Assembly: GCA_024684955.1 (NCBI GenBank)
Contig: JAIKWH010000003.1
Coordinates: 1-56,941, forward strand
Source: Pseudobutyrivibrio sp.
GTDB taxonomy: Bacteria > Bacillota > Clostridia > Lachnospirales > Lachnospiraceae
Reading direction: 5' to 3'
DNA: 56,941 bases
Shown here: piece after piece, positions 9,497-16,927 of the stretch
Numbering within the stretch: position 1 is the stretch's first letter
Layout: every line of letters starts with the position of its first letter
Notes under the pieces: generated by a model
Database searches by the model: none
Told to the model about the DNA's origin: nothing
Seen by the model: only the letters and a program-made list of their open reading frames with translations
Translations under genes and position numbers: made by a program

Positions 9497-11776
9497 ATGG
9501 TGAAAATGAAAAAAGGAATTTTGAAAAAAACAGGATGTATTCTTATAAGCGCTTCGGTGATTCTCACAGGCTGGACTTTTTTGGACAGTTTTAGATCCAA
9601 CGCCGCTTTAAATGATGATGCTACAGAATATGTGGTGACAGATGGGGAGACCATTTCTGCTACTACACTTTCTACTGCAGCCTCAACACTTGAAACTGTG
9701 ACCGGCAGTGGAACAGTAACAATTGATACCGGGGCTTTTAATGGATTCTCTGCCTTAGAGACAGTCGACCTGACAGGAAGCGTTAGCATTGCTGACACTG
9801 CTTTTAACAATTGTGAGATGCTGACTTCTGTATCAGTTGGCACAATGACATCTATTTCTCCTACCACTTCATTTGTGGATTGCCCAGAGCTTTCTTCAAT
9901 TTCTATTAGCAATTCTGGAACCTACTATACTTATGAGGGATGCCTCTACTCAGGCACCAGTTTATTGTACGTTCCAGCAGCAGTAAATTCAGTAATAATA
10001 AAATCTGGCACTACCACAATTGGAGCAGATTCCTTCAAGGATTATGATGGAGATGATATAACCTTTGAGAAGGCAGCAGATATAACTGCCATTAATATGT
10101 CCACAGACGCGTGGAAATATATTGACGGAGGCTATGATATATACATTACAGCCGTAGATGGATCTGGCACATATGTAGAAGAGTATTTTACAAACTTAAA
10201 TACTATATCTAACCTAGCCCACCTTTCGTGGACAACTGACGACCCTGACGATGCTGACGATACAGTTTATACAATCAGCCTAAACTACTCATTCAAGGAC
10301 GCCGATGACAACCCAGTGACATACTCGGGCCCAGCACTTCCTACGTCTATTACAAAGACCAGCGGCTCAGTAGTAGGAACAGGGGATATCCCAGCTAATG
10401 CTACAGACAATGCAGGTGTTGTTTATTTATATGAAAGCGGATTGCCAGGTACAGCAGTTACCAGCAATACCACATACACACTAATATATAAGGAAACCAC
10501 CGATTTGGTATCTTATGTATATAGATACTACGATACAGATGGCAGCTCGCTACTAGGCAGTGAGACAAAGGCCTCTAATACAGCCACAAGTAAGGCGGGC
10601 ACTAGCCTTCCTGAGTCTACATATGACAAGGCTATAGGTGATACCATTACATATGATTCTGACACTTATAGACTTACAAGAAAAACATATTCATTAAATG
10701 GTACCTTAGTAGAGACAGGTTCATTTACATCTGTTACTTGCGCTGCAAACAATGTATACCTTTACACTTATGACTTTACAAAGCAAGCAGCTGGCAATCA
10801 TACAATCACTTGGTCGGTTAGTTATTATGATACAGATGGCACTACACTCCTTGGCACCAGTACAACTACCACTAGTGTAGCCGACGGAGCCCTGCCTACA
10901 TATTCCACTTCTGTATCAAACCCAACAGTTACCCAGGGTAAATTAAGCGGAACATATACGTATGTAAGTGTTTCTCCTACCCTTGTGGCTGCAACTGCTG
11001 ATGCAACATACACCATCAAATATAAAAAGACCAACAGCAGCGACACATCTATAAAGACCTACAAGATTACTGTTTATGATGTATTCTACAAGGCTGATGG
11101 CAAGACAAAGGTTAAGACTACAACCAGAAAGACTGATACATACAAGGCTGGGGAAACCTACAGTTATGGCCCAGAAAATTATACTGGATATGAATTGATG
11201 GATACCAAATATCCTTCAGGTACAGTATCTGCAAATAGGGATGTATATTTCTACTACAAGCAGACCGACGGCACTAATACCCAGACTTCTAGCAACACAG
11301 GCAATTACAACATTATCCTGGGGGCTGACCAGACTGTAAAGCAGAATGGTGGTCCAGTAAAGATTTCATGTAACGGACCAATGGAAAAACTTACCAGAGT
11401 GTCTGTCGATGACATCACTATTCCAGAGGGCAAATATACATTGGAGTCTGGATCAACAATCCTGACTATGACCTATGGCTATATTTGCTCACTGCCAGTT
11501 GGAAAGCATGTAGTTAGATTTGACTACACAGATGGTTATGCAACCACTAATCTTACTGTTACAGCAGGCAAGACCACAACCACAGTTTCATACACAGTAA
11601 ATGGTGACGGAACAATTTCCGCTGGACACACAAAGGATACTACTCCAAAGACAGCAGATGGATTTGATATCAGGTATCTCCTTTGCATGGGCCTCTTCCT
11701 ACTTGGAGCAGGAACAATTTTCCTCAGCAAGCAAAAGAGACTGACAGCCATGGCTGTAAAAAATATGGAAAGATAA
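9497..11776 (+). CDS. BspA-like leucine-rich-repeat surface protein with sortase-type C-terminus
   Basis: 759 residues. A signal peptide covers about residues 1-37: basic start, hydrophobic core, 'SNAA' cleavage region. Residues about 45-180 read as LRR_5/BspA repeats ('GAFNGFSALETVDLTG', 'TAFNNCEMLTSVSVG'). Several Thr/Tyr-rich repeats follow, each holding a 'YYDTDG..LLGS' motif that recalls MucBP-like modules. The tail begins TPKTAD at residues 716-721. A hydrophobic segment and basic residues follow, which is the layout of a sortase sorting signal. The motif differs from LPXTG and is closer to the (S/N)PxTG type handled by class B sortases. A class B sortase gene follows 117 bases downstream. 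ATG 9497 is chosen for the AGGGA ribosome site and the signal peptide. It is probably wall-anchored and adhesive; the ligand is unknown. Confidence 0.8.
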   Translation: MVKMKKGILKKTGCILISASVILTGWTFLDSFRSNAALNDDATEYVVTDGETISATTLSTAASTLETVTGSGTVTIDTGAFNGFSALETVDLTGSVSIADTAFNNCEMLTSVSVGTMTSISPTTSFVDCPELSSISISNSGTYYTYEGCLYSGTSLLYVPAAVNSVIIKSGTTTIGADSFKDYDGDDITFEKAADITAINMSTDAWKYIDGGYDIYITAVDGSGTYVEEYFTNLNTISNLAHLSWTTDDPDDADDTVYTISLNYSFKDADDNPVTYSGPALPTSITKTSGSVVGTGDIPANATDNAGVVYLYESGLPGTAVTSNTTYTLIYKETTDLVSYVYRYYDTDGSSLLGSETKASNTATSKAGTSLPESTYDKAIGDTITYDSDTYRLTRKTYSLNGTLVETGSFTSVTCAANNVYLYTYDFTKQAAGNHTITWSVSYYDTDGTTLLGTSTTTTSVADGALPTYSTSVSNPTVTQGKLSGTYTYVSVSPTLVAATADATYTIKYKKTNSSDTSIKTYKITVYDVFYKADGKTKVKTTTRKTDTYKAGETYSYGPENYTGYELMDTKYPSGTVSANRDVYFYYKQTDGTNTQTSSNTGNYNIILGADQTVKQNGGPVKISCNGPMEKLTRVSVDDITIPEGKYTLESGSTILTMTYGYICSLPVGKHVVRFDYTDGYATTNLTVTAGKTTTTVSYTVNGDGTISAGHTKDTTPKTADGFDIRYLLCMGLFLLGAGTIFLSKQKRLTAMAVKNMER

Positions 11777-11787
11777 TAATAAGTATT

Positions 11788-11815
11788 AAGGCTACGCTTT
11801 GGCGTAGCCTTTTTT
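11788..11815 (+). terminator. Terminator after the BspA-like gene
   Basis: Perfect 10-bp GC-rich stem (11788-11797 with 11802-11811), 4-base loop, then a run of T. Confidence 0.9.
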
Positions 11816-11829
11816 AATTGCCTTGTAAC

Positions 11830-11858
11830 TTGCTGATAGGGTGGACAATTATTATAAT
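11830..11858 (+). promoter_or_regulatory. Candidate promoter of the sortase gene
   Basis: TTGCTG (11830-11835), 17 bases, TATAAT (11853-11858). The -10 is perfect and the -35 weak. It lies between the upstream terminator and the sortase start. Confidence 0.5.
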
Positions 11859-11893
11859 TTAAACAAAAGTAGTTTTTTAAAGAGAGATATGTT

Positions 11894-13063
11894 ATGTCAG
11901 ATAAAAAGAAATTTGCCATAGGAGGATACGAGTTTGATTCCTTCCATGAATACAAGGCAGCACAAGAGGATGTAAAAAAAATAGAGGCCATTAGCCAGGA
12001 GTTGGATGTGCAAGATCCTGAGGTGGCCCTCCGTTTATATAATGACATTAGGGATGGAATCATAGTATTTACTAGCCCTATTGGCAAGCAGTATGCCAGC
12101 CATGTGGCGGATATTGTGGCCCACAAATCAGCAGGTCTGCTGGATAATCGAGACATTATCGAGGAGGCTGAGGATCAGGCAAAGGGGTCCAAGATGATAG
12201 GCCTGGCCCTAGTTGGGCTGGCAGTCCTATTAATCGGCACCTATGCTGGCGTTACAATCCATGAGAATTTTAAGACTAAAAAAATAGCAGAGCAGACAGC
12301 CCAGGCCCATTCGGACAATAAAGCAAATGAGGAATCCAAGGCTGGTCAAAGTGGCCAGGGGACAGGCGGCTCATCTCAAGAGACACCAGACATAGATAAT
12401 GACAATAGCGCCCAGCCTAAAGACATTACAGAGGATTTGATTTCCAGCCCTTGGGATACTACATACAATCCAGAGGACAGGCCAATTCTGTCAGAGCTGC
12501 AAGACCTATACAATACCAATGATGATTTAGTTGGAGTCCTAGATATAGTTGATGCAGATATCAACTATCCTGTGGTACAGACCATTTCCGACCCAGAATA
12601 TTACCTGCGCAGGGACTTTTATGGCAATGATGCTACGGGAGGCACCCTCTTTGTAGACTATAGGTGCGACATAGTAAATCCTACTACAAACACCATAATA
12701 TACGGTCACAACATGAGGTCAGGCACTATGTTTGGCGGGCTAAAGAGATTTTTGGATAGGGAATATTATGATAGCCACAAAAAGATTATCTTTAAGACCT
12801 TATATGAGGAGCAGGAGTATGAGATAGTAGGTGTAGGCTTGTCGACTGTTGGATATGACGATGACTCTACCTACAAATACTACAACTTTATAAATGCAGT
12901 AACAGGAGCCGAACTGCAAGAATTTTTAGATGCTATACAGTCTATGTCAGTATATGACGAGACCATTGATATTAGCGCAGAGGACAAGATATTAACCCTA
13001 AGTACCTGCAATTCCTACACTGAGGACGGCAGAATGTTTATAGTAGCAAAACGAGTAAAATAG
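11894..13063 (+). CDS. Class B sortase with N-terminal cytosolic domain
   Basis: 389 residues. The protein is a cysteine transpeptidase that cleaves sorting signals and links surface proteins to peptidoglycan. Residues 1-100 are hydrophilic and precede the single membrane segment (about 101-120). The membrane segment is followed by a Ser/Gly/Gln-rich linker and the catalytic domain (about 195-389). Catalytic residues are visible: His272 in 'YGHNM', Cys372 in 'TLSTC' and Arg380. The TLSTC context and length of the fold fit class B. The cytosolic head of about 100 residues is unusual, since most sortases start directly with the anchor; similar heads occur, as I recall, in other Lachnospiraceae membrane proteins. 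The neighbouring BspA-like protein with TPKTAD is the likely substrate. AGAGAG precedes the ATG. Confidence 0.9.
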   Translation: MSDKKKFAIGGYEFDSFHEYKAAQEDVKKIEAISQELDVQDPEVALRLYNDIRDGIIVFTSPIGKQYASHVADIVAHKSAGLLDNRDIIEEAEDQAKGSKMIGLALVGLAVLLIGTYAGVTIHENFKTKKIAEQTAQAHSDNKANEESKAGQSGQGTGGSSQETPDIDNDNSAQPKDITEDLISSPWDTTYNPEDRPILSELQDLYNTNDDLVGVLDIVDADINYPVVQTISDPEYYLRRDFYGNDATGGTLFVDYRCDIVNPTTNTIIYGHNMRSGTMFGGLKRFLDREYYDSHKKIIFKTLYEEQEYEIVGVGLSTVGYDDDSTYKYYNFINAVTGAELQEFLDAIQSMSVYDETIDISAEDKILTLSTCNSYTEDGRMFIVAKRVK

Positions 13064-13076
13064 TGGGGGAGATGAT

Positions 13077-13742
13077 ATGATAGTAGGACTGGTCATATAT
13101 GGCCTGATGGTTTTAGGGCTTTTGGCAGTATGTGATAATGACTATTCAAAGACCTGGTACCTGAGGTTAAAGACCTTGTGTTCCCTGGCCTTTATAATCA
13201 TCTACCTGGTGTTTTCAGGCAGGGGACTAATCATAGCCCTCCTGGCCTGCGGCCTGGGGGACATATTTATGGCCCTGTATCACCTAAAGGCCAAAAAGAT
13301 ATACATGTTCCTTGGCATGTTGACCTTTATGACGGGACACATATTTCTTTTGATATACATGTGCTCTGAATTTGCCCCAACAGCCTGGTTGGTCTTTATA
13401 ATACCAGTGTTTATATGCCTTTGCATGCTTGCTATATACAAGGGCTTTCATCTCCACATGGGGCGCCTTTTTTATGCAGCCATAATTTACTGCTATTTTG
13501 TATCTGCCATGGCTACAAAGGCCATAGAGATAGGAATCAGAGCCTGTGTACAGGCCACGGAGTCGATGATTCCAATTCTTATAATGATCGCAGGGATTCT
13601 CTTTTTTCTAAGCGATTTTTCCATAATGATAATGTACTTTTATCATTTCCATAATAGGAGAACCAAGAGGCTGGTTCACTACTTTGAATTAATAAGCTAT
13701 TACACAGCTATAATCCTATTTGTAATTTCATCTATAAAATAA
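13077..13742 (+). CDS. YhhN/TMEM86-like integral membrane protein
   Basis: 221 residues, almost entirely hydrophobic, with about eight membrane segments. The 'GLGDIFMALYHLK' motif at about residues 60-72 matches the GD motif of the YhhN/TMEM86 family. Some members of that family are lysoplasmalogenases that cleave the vinyl-ether bond of lysoplasmalogens. Clostridia make plasmalogens, so that role is plausible but not shown. The gene starts 13 bases after the sortase stop with a GGGGGAG ribosome site, so the two are probably co-transcribed. The gene ends inside the shared terminator. Confidence 0.7.
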   Translation: MIVGLVIYGLMVLGLLAVCDNDYSKTWYLRLKTLCSLAFIIIYLVFSGRGLIIALLACGLGDIFMALYHLKAKKIYMFLGMLTFMTGHIFLLIYMCSEFAPTAWLVFIIPVFICLCMLAIYKGFHLHMGRLFYAAIIYCYFVSAMATKAIEIGIRACVQATESMIPILIMIAGILFFLSDFSIMIMYFYHFHNRRTKRLVHYFELISYYTAIILFVISSIK

Positions 13743-13812
13743 AAGACCCTAGTAAAGTAACTGATTCCAAAAATCTGATTTTTGGGATTGGTTCAAAGTA
13801 CTAGGGTCTTTT
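13741..13812. terminator. Bidirectional terminator between convergent genes
   Basis: A perfect 14-bp outer stem (13741-13754 with 13799-13812) encloses an inner hairpin built on CCAAAAATC/GATTTTTGG. It has A-runs on one side and T-runs on the other, so it can stop both the YhhN-like gene (+) and the gene at 13815-16364 (-). Confidence 0.85.
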
Positions 13813-13814
13813 TC

Positions 13815-16364
13815 TTAATGTATGTAGGAAACAAAGACATTTCCGAAAGTCTCAAAATATGTAGTGGCCTCGTTTATAGACATCTTTGAATTCTTTAGGG
13901 TGAGAGGATCAAAGATGGTAACTGTGCTGGAATCATATCCCACAATGAGGACCGCTGTGTCCTCTCCTGTGTAGGCATATACCGGGTTGCCTAGGTTTAC
14001 ATAATATAGTGTCTCTGTTAGGGTGGCCCCAGTCAAATCCAGGATGTTGTAATTTTTTAGTGTGCGGGACAGAATTGAGATTGGGGTCTCCCCTGATTCT
14101 ATCAGTGAGTGAACCTGTACATTCTCCCCCTCGTGGACTAGCATAGCCGAAAGGGCTCGGGCTGTGCCGCTAGCCTCGGAATCATTTGAGCCTACAGCCA
14201 TATTTGTGGCAGATGCCACGTAGGACTTGCGGCCCCTTTTCCATATGTAGGAAGGCTCATTGTCTAAAACGATACCCATATTCTCGTCAGCCTCGGTGAT
14301 TGCCTCCAGCAAATTGTCTGTGGCCAGGGTGACTGTGTTGCCCACATATACAAAGTACTGGGTGGAGGTGGCAGAAGGTGAAACAGAAATGCTGCGACTG
14401 CCATCTGCAAGGACAAGGCCAGTAACGTCATATTTTACTTTGCCCAGTTTTTCCCCTTCTTCAAACTCTGCCATGTTTAAAAGCACAACCTGCTGCTTGA
14501 TTGCGTCGATTTGTGTAGTGATTGGCACCGCCTTGTTCTGCTCTCCGGCAGAGTTTTTGATGGTGTCCTCGCTGGCTTCGGTGATAATTCCATCTGGACC
14601 TATCTGAATTCTGTTGAGGTAGATGGTGTATCCTTCCAGCTTTATGTCAGTGACAAAGTATCCTGGCTTGCTGTAGGTCATCAGCTCCCTGTCCTTTTCT
14701 CCAGTTACATCGGAGATGGTAAGGGCATGCATAGGATAAACAGTGGTACCAGCCTCATCAGTGATGATGGAGTCCTCGTCCAAAACACCGTATATCATGT
14801 CGTCCTCCATAAAGGCAAGAGGCTTTAGCAACTGACCAGCACTAGCCTCTATGTCGTGGGACTTGCCGGTTTCCAAATCTTTGATATGGATGCAGTCAGA
14901 TACAATTGGATTCTCCATCCAGGCCATATATCTGCCAGAATTAGAAACGGCATATTGGTCCTCGTCAAGACCGGTAATCAGCTCCTCTGTGGTCAGCATA
15001 TTAAGGTCGATGTGGAGCAAGGTGCCGGATACCATAATGTAAAACTCATTGTCAGCAGTCTCGTACAAAAGCTGGGAGAAATTGGCATTTAATATCTGGT
15101 AGGATGAGGATGAAGGAATAAATACCTGCTCTGTAGAGATATTTTCCAAGGCGTCAAAGTGGTACAAGTTAATACCGCATTGCCCCTCGTGTCTACCAGA
15201 ATTCATATATCCATAGACTACATAGTCCATGGTGCCGGACTCATCAATATTGAGGATGAGAATCTGGTGCTGATTGTAGGTAGCCCTTGGGTCCTCTGGT
15301 GAGGATACAAAATTGAATATCTCCTTTATAGTGCGCTGGGTTTGGTTGTACTCATAGAGGCTGCCGTTTGATACAAAGGAAACAATGGTACCAGTCTCGT
15401 TGGACAGATATTGCACATCCGGGTCTGAAATACCTATATTTACAGCGTTTAGTTTGATGTCGATGGCATCCTCATCTAAAAGTTGAGTCATTGTCCTATC
15501 GTAATTTAAGAGGTAGAGTCGGTCGCTTGTGTACCTGATTCTAAAAGACTCAAAGCACTGGTAGTATTCACTGGTATCATTGACCTGACGAGAAAGCATG
15601 TAGGAAAAGGTCAAGGAAATATAATTAGAAGAAATATCAGTCATTGAAACATAGCAGGAGCCGGTGGCGCTGCCATCAAAGGTGCCGTAGGATATCTGAT
15701 CCAGGGAAGAATTGATGGTGACATGGCTCAGGTCGTAGGATGAATTGCCGCTAGGCTCAATGTAGGTAGCCAAAGGGCCAGGGTCAGCCGACAGGGCTGT
15801 GTTGTGGAAATACCTGGCAAAATCAAGGATTTCCTTTTCGTGGTAGCCCTCAGACTGCATTATTCTGGTGTAGTAATAAACCTGGTCCTCACCGCTAGTG
15901 ATAGTGATGACCAGTAGGTATTCCTCCCCAGCCTCAATCAGGTTTTCAGCGGTAAAATCCACATTTATAATCTTGCCCTTTTGGGTAAAGTCCAGGTCGT
16001 TGGAAGATATATTTCGGTCGCTGTCCAAAGAACGGATTTCGTAGGATACCTTGTCCACTTGATAGTCGTAACAATTTATTGTCAAAGAAACATTTCTGTC
16101 ATCAAAAAGAGGTATAATAGCATCTCTCATGTAGGCAGGGTCCATCTCGTTGACGTACCCATGCAAGAGGGTGTTATTCTCTCCTAAATATGAAACCATA
16201 ACAATAGGCAGGGTTGGGGACTCCTGAGCAGAGACCTCCATAGCCTGATGGACATTTGTTACTATTTCAAAGAATACTACTGAGACCAAAAAGGTAGTGG
16301 CCAGCAGGGCCACCCTTTTGATGATGCGGGTAGGTATTCCTTTTTTGTAAAACTGAAGTTTCAT
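13815..16364 (-). CDS. Membrane-anchored extracellular protein with degenerate C39-peptidase-like domain
   Basis: 849 residues. A basic start and one membrane segment (about residues 15-38) leave the rest outside the cell. The middle (about 40-700) is beta-rich, with repeated 'Y..S..G......L' strands that suggest a propeller; no named domain is certain. Residues about 726-849 follow the layout of peptidase C39/C39_2 domains: an 'ALSAML' helix, 'ETLYYVNLGNPVYA', 'AVLIVGYD', then 'TIFDPL'. The nucleophile Cys before the ALSAML helix is absent. The His normally preceding 'AVLIVGYD' is Thr803, so the domain is probably non-catalytic. The gene stands alone on the minus strand; AAGGTAA precedes its ATG. 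I recall similar hypothetical proteins in Lachnospiraceae; the function is unknown. Confidence 0.7.
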   Translation of the reverse strand: MKLQFYKKGIPTRIIKRVALLATTFLVSVVFFEIVTNVHQAMEVSAQESPTLPIVMVSYLGENNTLLHGYVNEMDPAYMRDAIIPLFDDRNVSLTINCYDYQVDKVSYEIRSLDSDRNISSNDLDFTQKGKIINVDFTAENLIEAGEEYLLVITITSGEDQVYYYTRIMQSEGYHEKEILDFARYFHNTALSADPGPLATYIEPSGNSSYDLSHVTINSSLDQISYGTFDGSATGSCYVSMTDISSNYISLTFSYMLSRQVNDTSEYYQCFESFRIRYTSDRLYLLNYDRTMTQLLDEDAIDIKLNAVNIGISDPDVQYLSNETGTIVSFVSNGSLYEYNQTQRTIKEIFNFVSSPEDPRATYNQHQILILNIDESGTMDYVVYGYMNSGRHEGQCGINLYHFDALENISTEQVFIPSSSSYQILNANFSQLLYETADNEFYIMVSGTLLHIDLNMLTTEELITGLDEDQYAVSNSGRYMAWMENPIVSDCIHIKDLETGKSHDIEASAGQLLKPLAFMEDDMIYGVLDEDSIITDEAGTTVYPMHALTISDVTGEKDRELMTYSKPGYFVTDIKLEGYTIYLNRIQIGPDGIITEASEDTIKNSAGEQNKAVPITTQIDAIKQQVVLLNMAEFEEGEKLGKVKYDVTGLVLADGSRSISVSPSATSTQYFVYVGNTVTLATDNLLEAITEADENMGIVLDNEPSYIWKRGRKSYVASATNMAVGSNDSEASGTARALSAMLVHEGENVQVHSLIESGETPISILSRTLKNYNILDLTGATLTETLYYVNLGNPVYAYTGEDTAVLIVGYDSSTVTIFDPLTLKNSKMSINEATTYFETFGNVFVSYIH

Positions 16365-16377
16365 AAAGTTACCTTTC

Positions 16378-16406
16378 TTGAGAAAAGAAAATATTAGTGT
16401 TATAAT
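16378..16406 (+). promoter_or_regulatory. Promoter of the CsoR-type regulator gene
   Basis: TTGAGA (16378-16383), 17 bases, TATAAT (16401-16406). This is a near-consensus sigma-A promoter in the divergent gap, about 60 bases before the start codon. Confidence 0.75.
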
Positions 16407-16465
16407 TTCTTGAATTATGGCTAAAATTAGTAACTAGTAGTATCAACATATAAATGGAGGACACT

Positions 16466-16801
16466 ATGTCACACACCCATATAGACGAAAATGGAAATAT
16501 TTATGAGCATGACCATGACCACGACCACAGTCATCCACATGTTCATACTAACACAAAGCAGGTTATCAACAGATTGAACAGGGCTATTGGGCATCTGGAA
16601 TCTGTCCGCAATATGGTGGAGGACGGCAGAGACTGCTCTGAGGTCCTGATTCAGATTGCTGCTGTAAAATCTGCTATAAATAATGTAGGAAAGATTATCC
16701 TCACTGACCATATCGAGCACTGTATAGTGGACGCTGTAAAAAACAACGACCATGATGCAATCGAGGCCATGGAGGAGGCAATCAACAAATTTGTCAAATA
16801 A
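16466..16801 (+). CDS. CsoR/FrmR-family metal-sensing repressor with His-rich N-terminus
   Basis: 111 residues from ATG 16466. That start is preferred over ATG 16454 because the latter overlaps the GGAGG ribosome site, which sits 5 bases before 16466. The DUF156 all-alpha fold is recognisable ('RLNRAIGHLESVRNMVEDGRDCSEVL' region). Cys57, His82 and Cys86 have the spacing of the C-H-C metal site of CsoR (25 then 4 residues), as also found in the nickel sensor InrS. The first 30 residues contain a run of His/Asp that could bind metal. The family represses efflux genes and lets go on Cu(I) or Ni(II)/Co(II). No efflux pump lies nearby, so the target is elsewhere or the gene itself. The metal cannot be decided here. 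Confidence 0.85.
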   Translation: MSHTHIDENGNIYEHDHDHDHSHPHVHTNTKQVINRLNRAIGHLESVRNMVEDGRDCSEVLIQIAAVKSAINNVGKIILTDHIEHCIVDAVKNNDHDAIEAMEEAINKFVK

Positions 16802-16927
16802 AATCTAGCAAATAATCAAGGTAATTATTGTCTAAAAAAATTGATAAGAACAACGATATTTTATCACTCTTTTTTACCTCTGTCTTGTTAGATTGTAGGT
16901 GAAAATTTAGCTTTAGTTGGAGATAAG

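Noticed and set aside
9430-9912. 160-residue open frame on the minus strand opposite the BspA-like gene
   Set aside because: It is a shadow of a Thr/Ser-rich coding sequence. It has no ribosome site, and the plus-strand gene has signal peptide, repeats and sorting tail.
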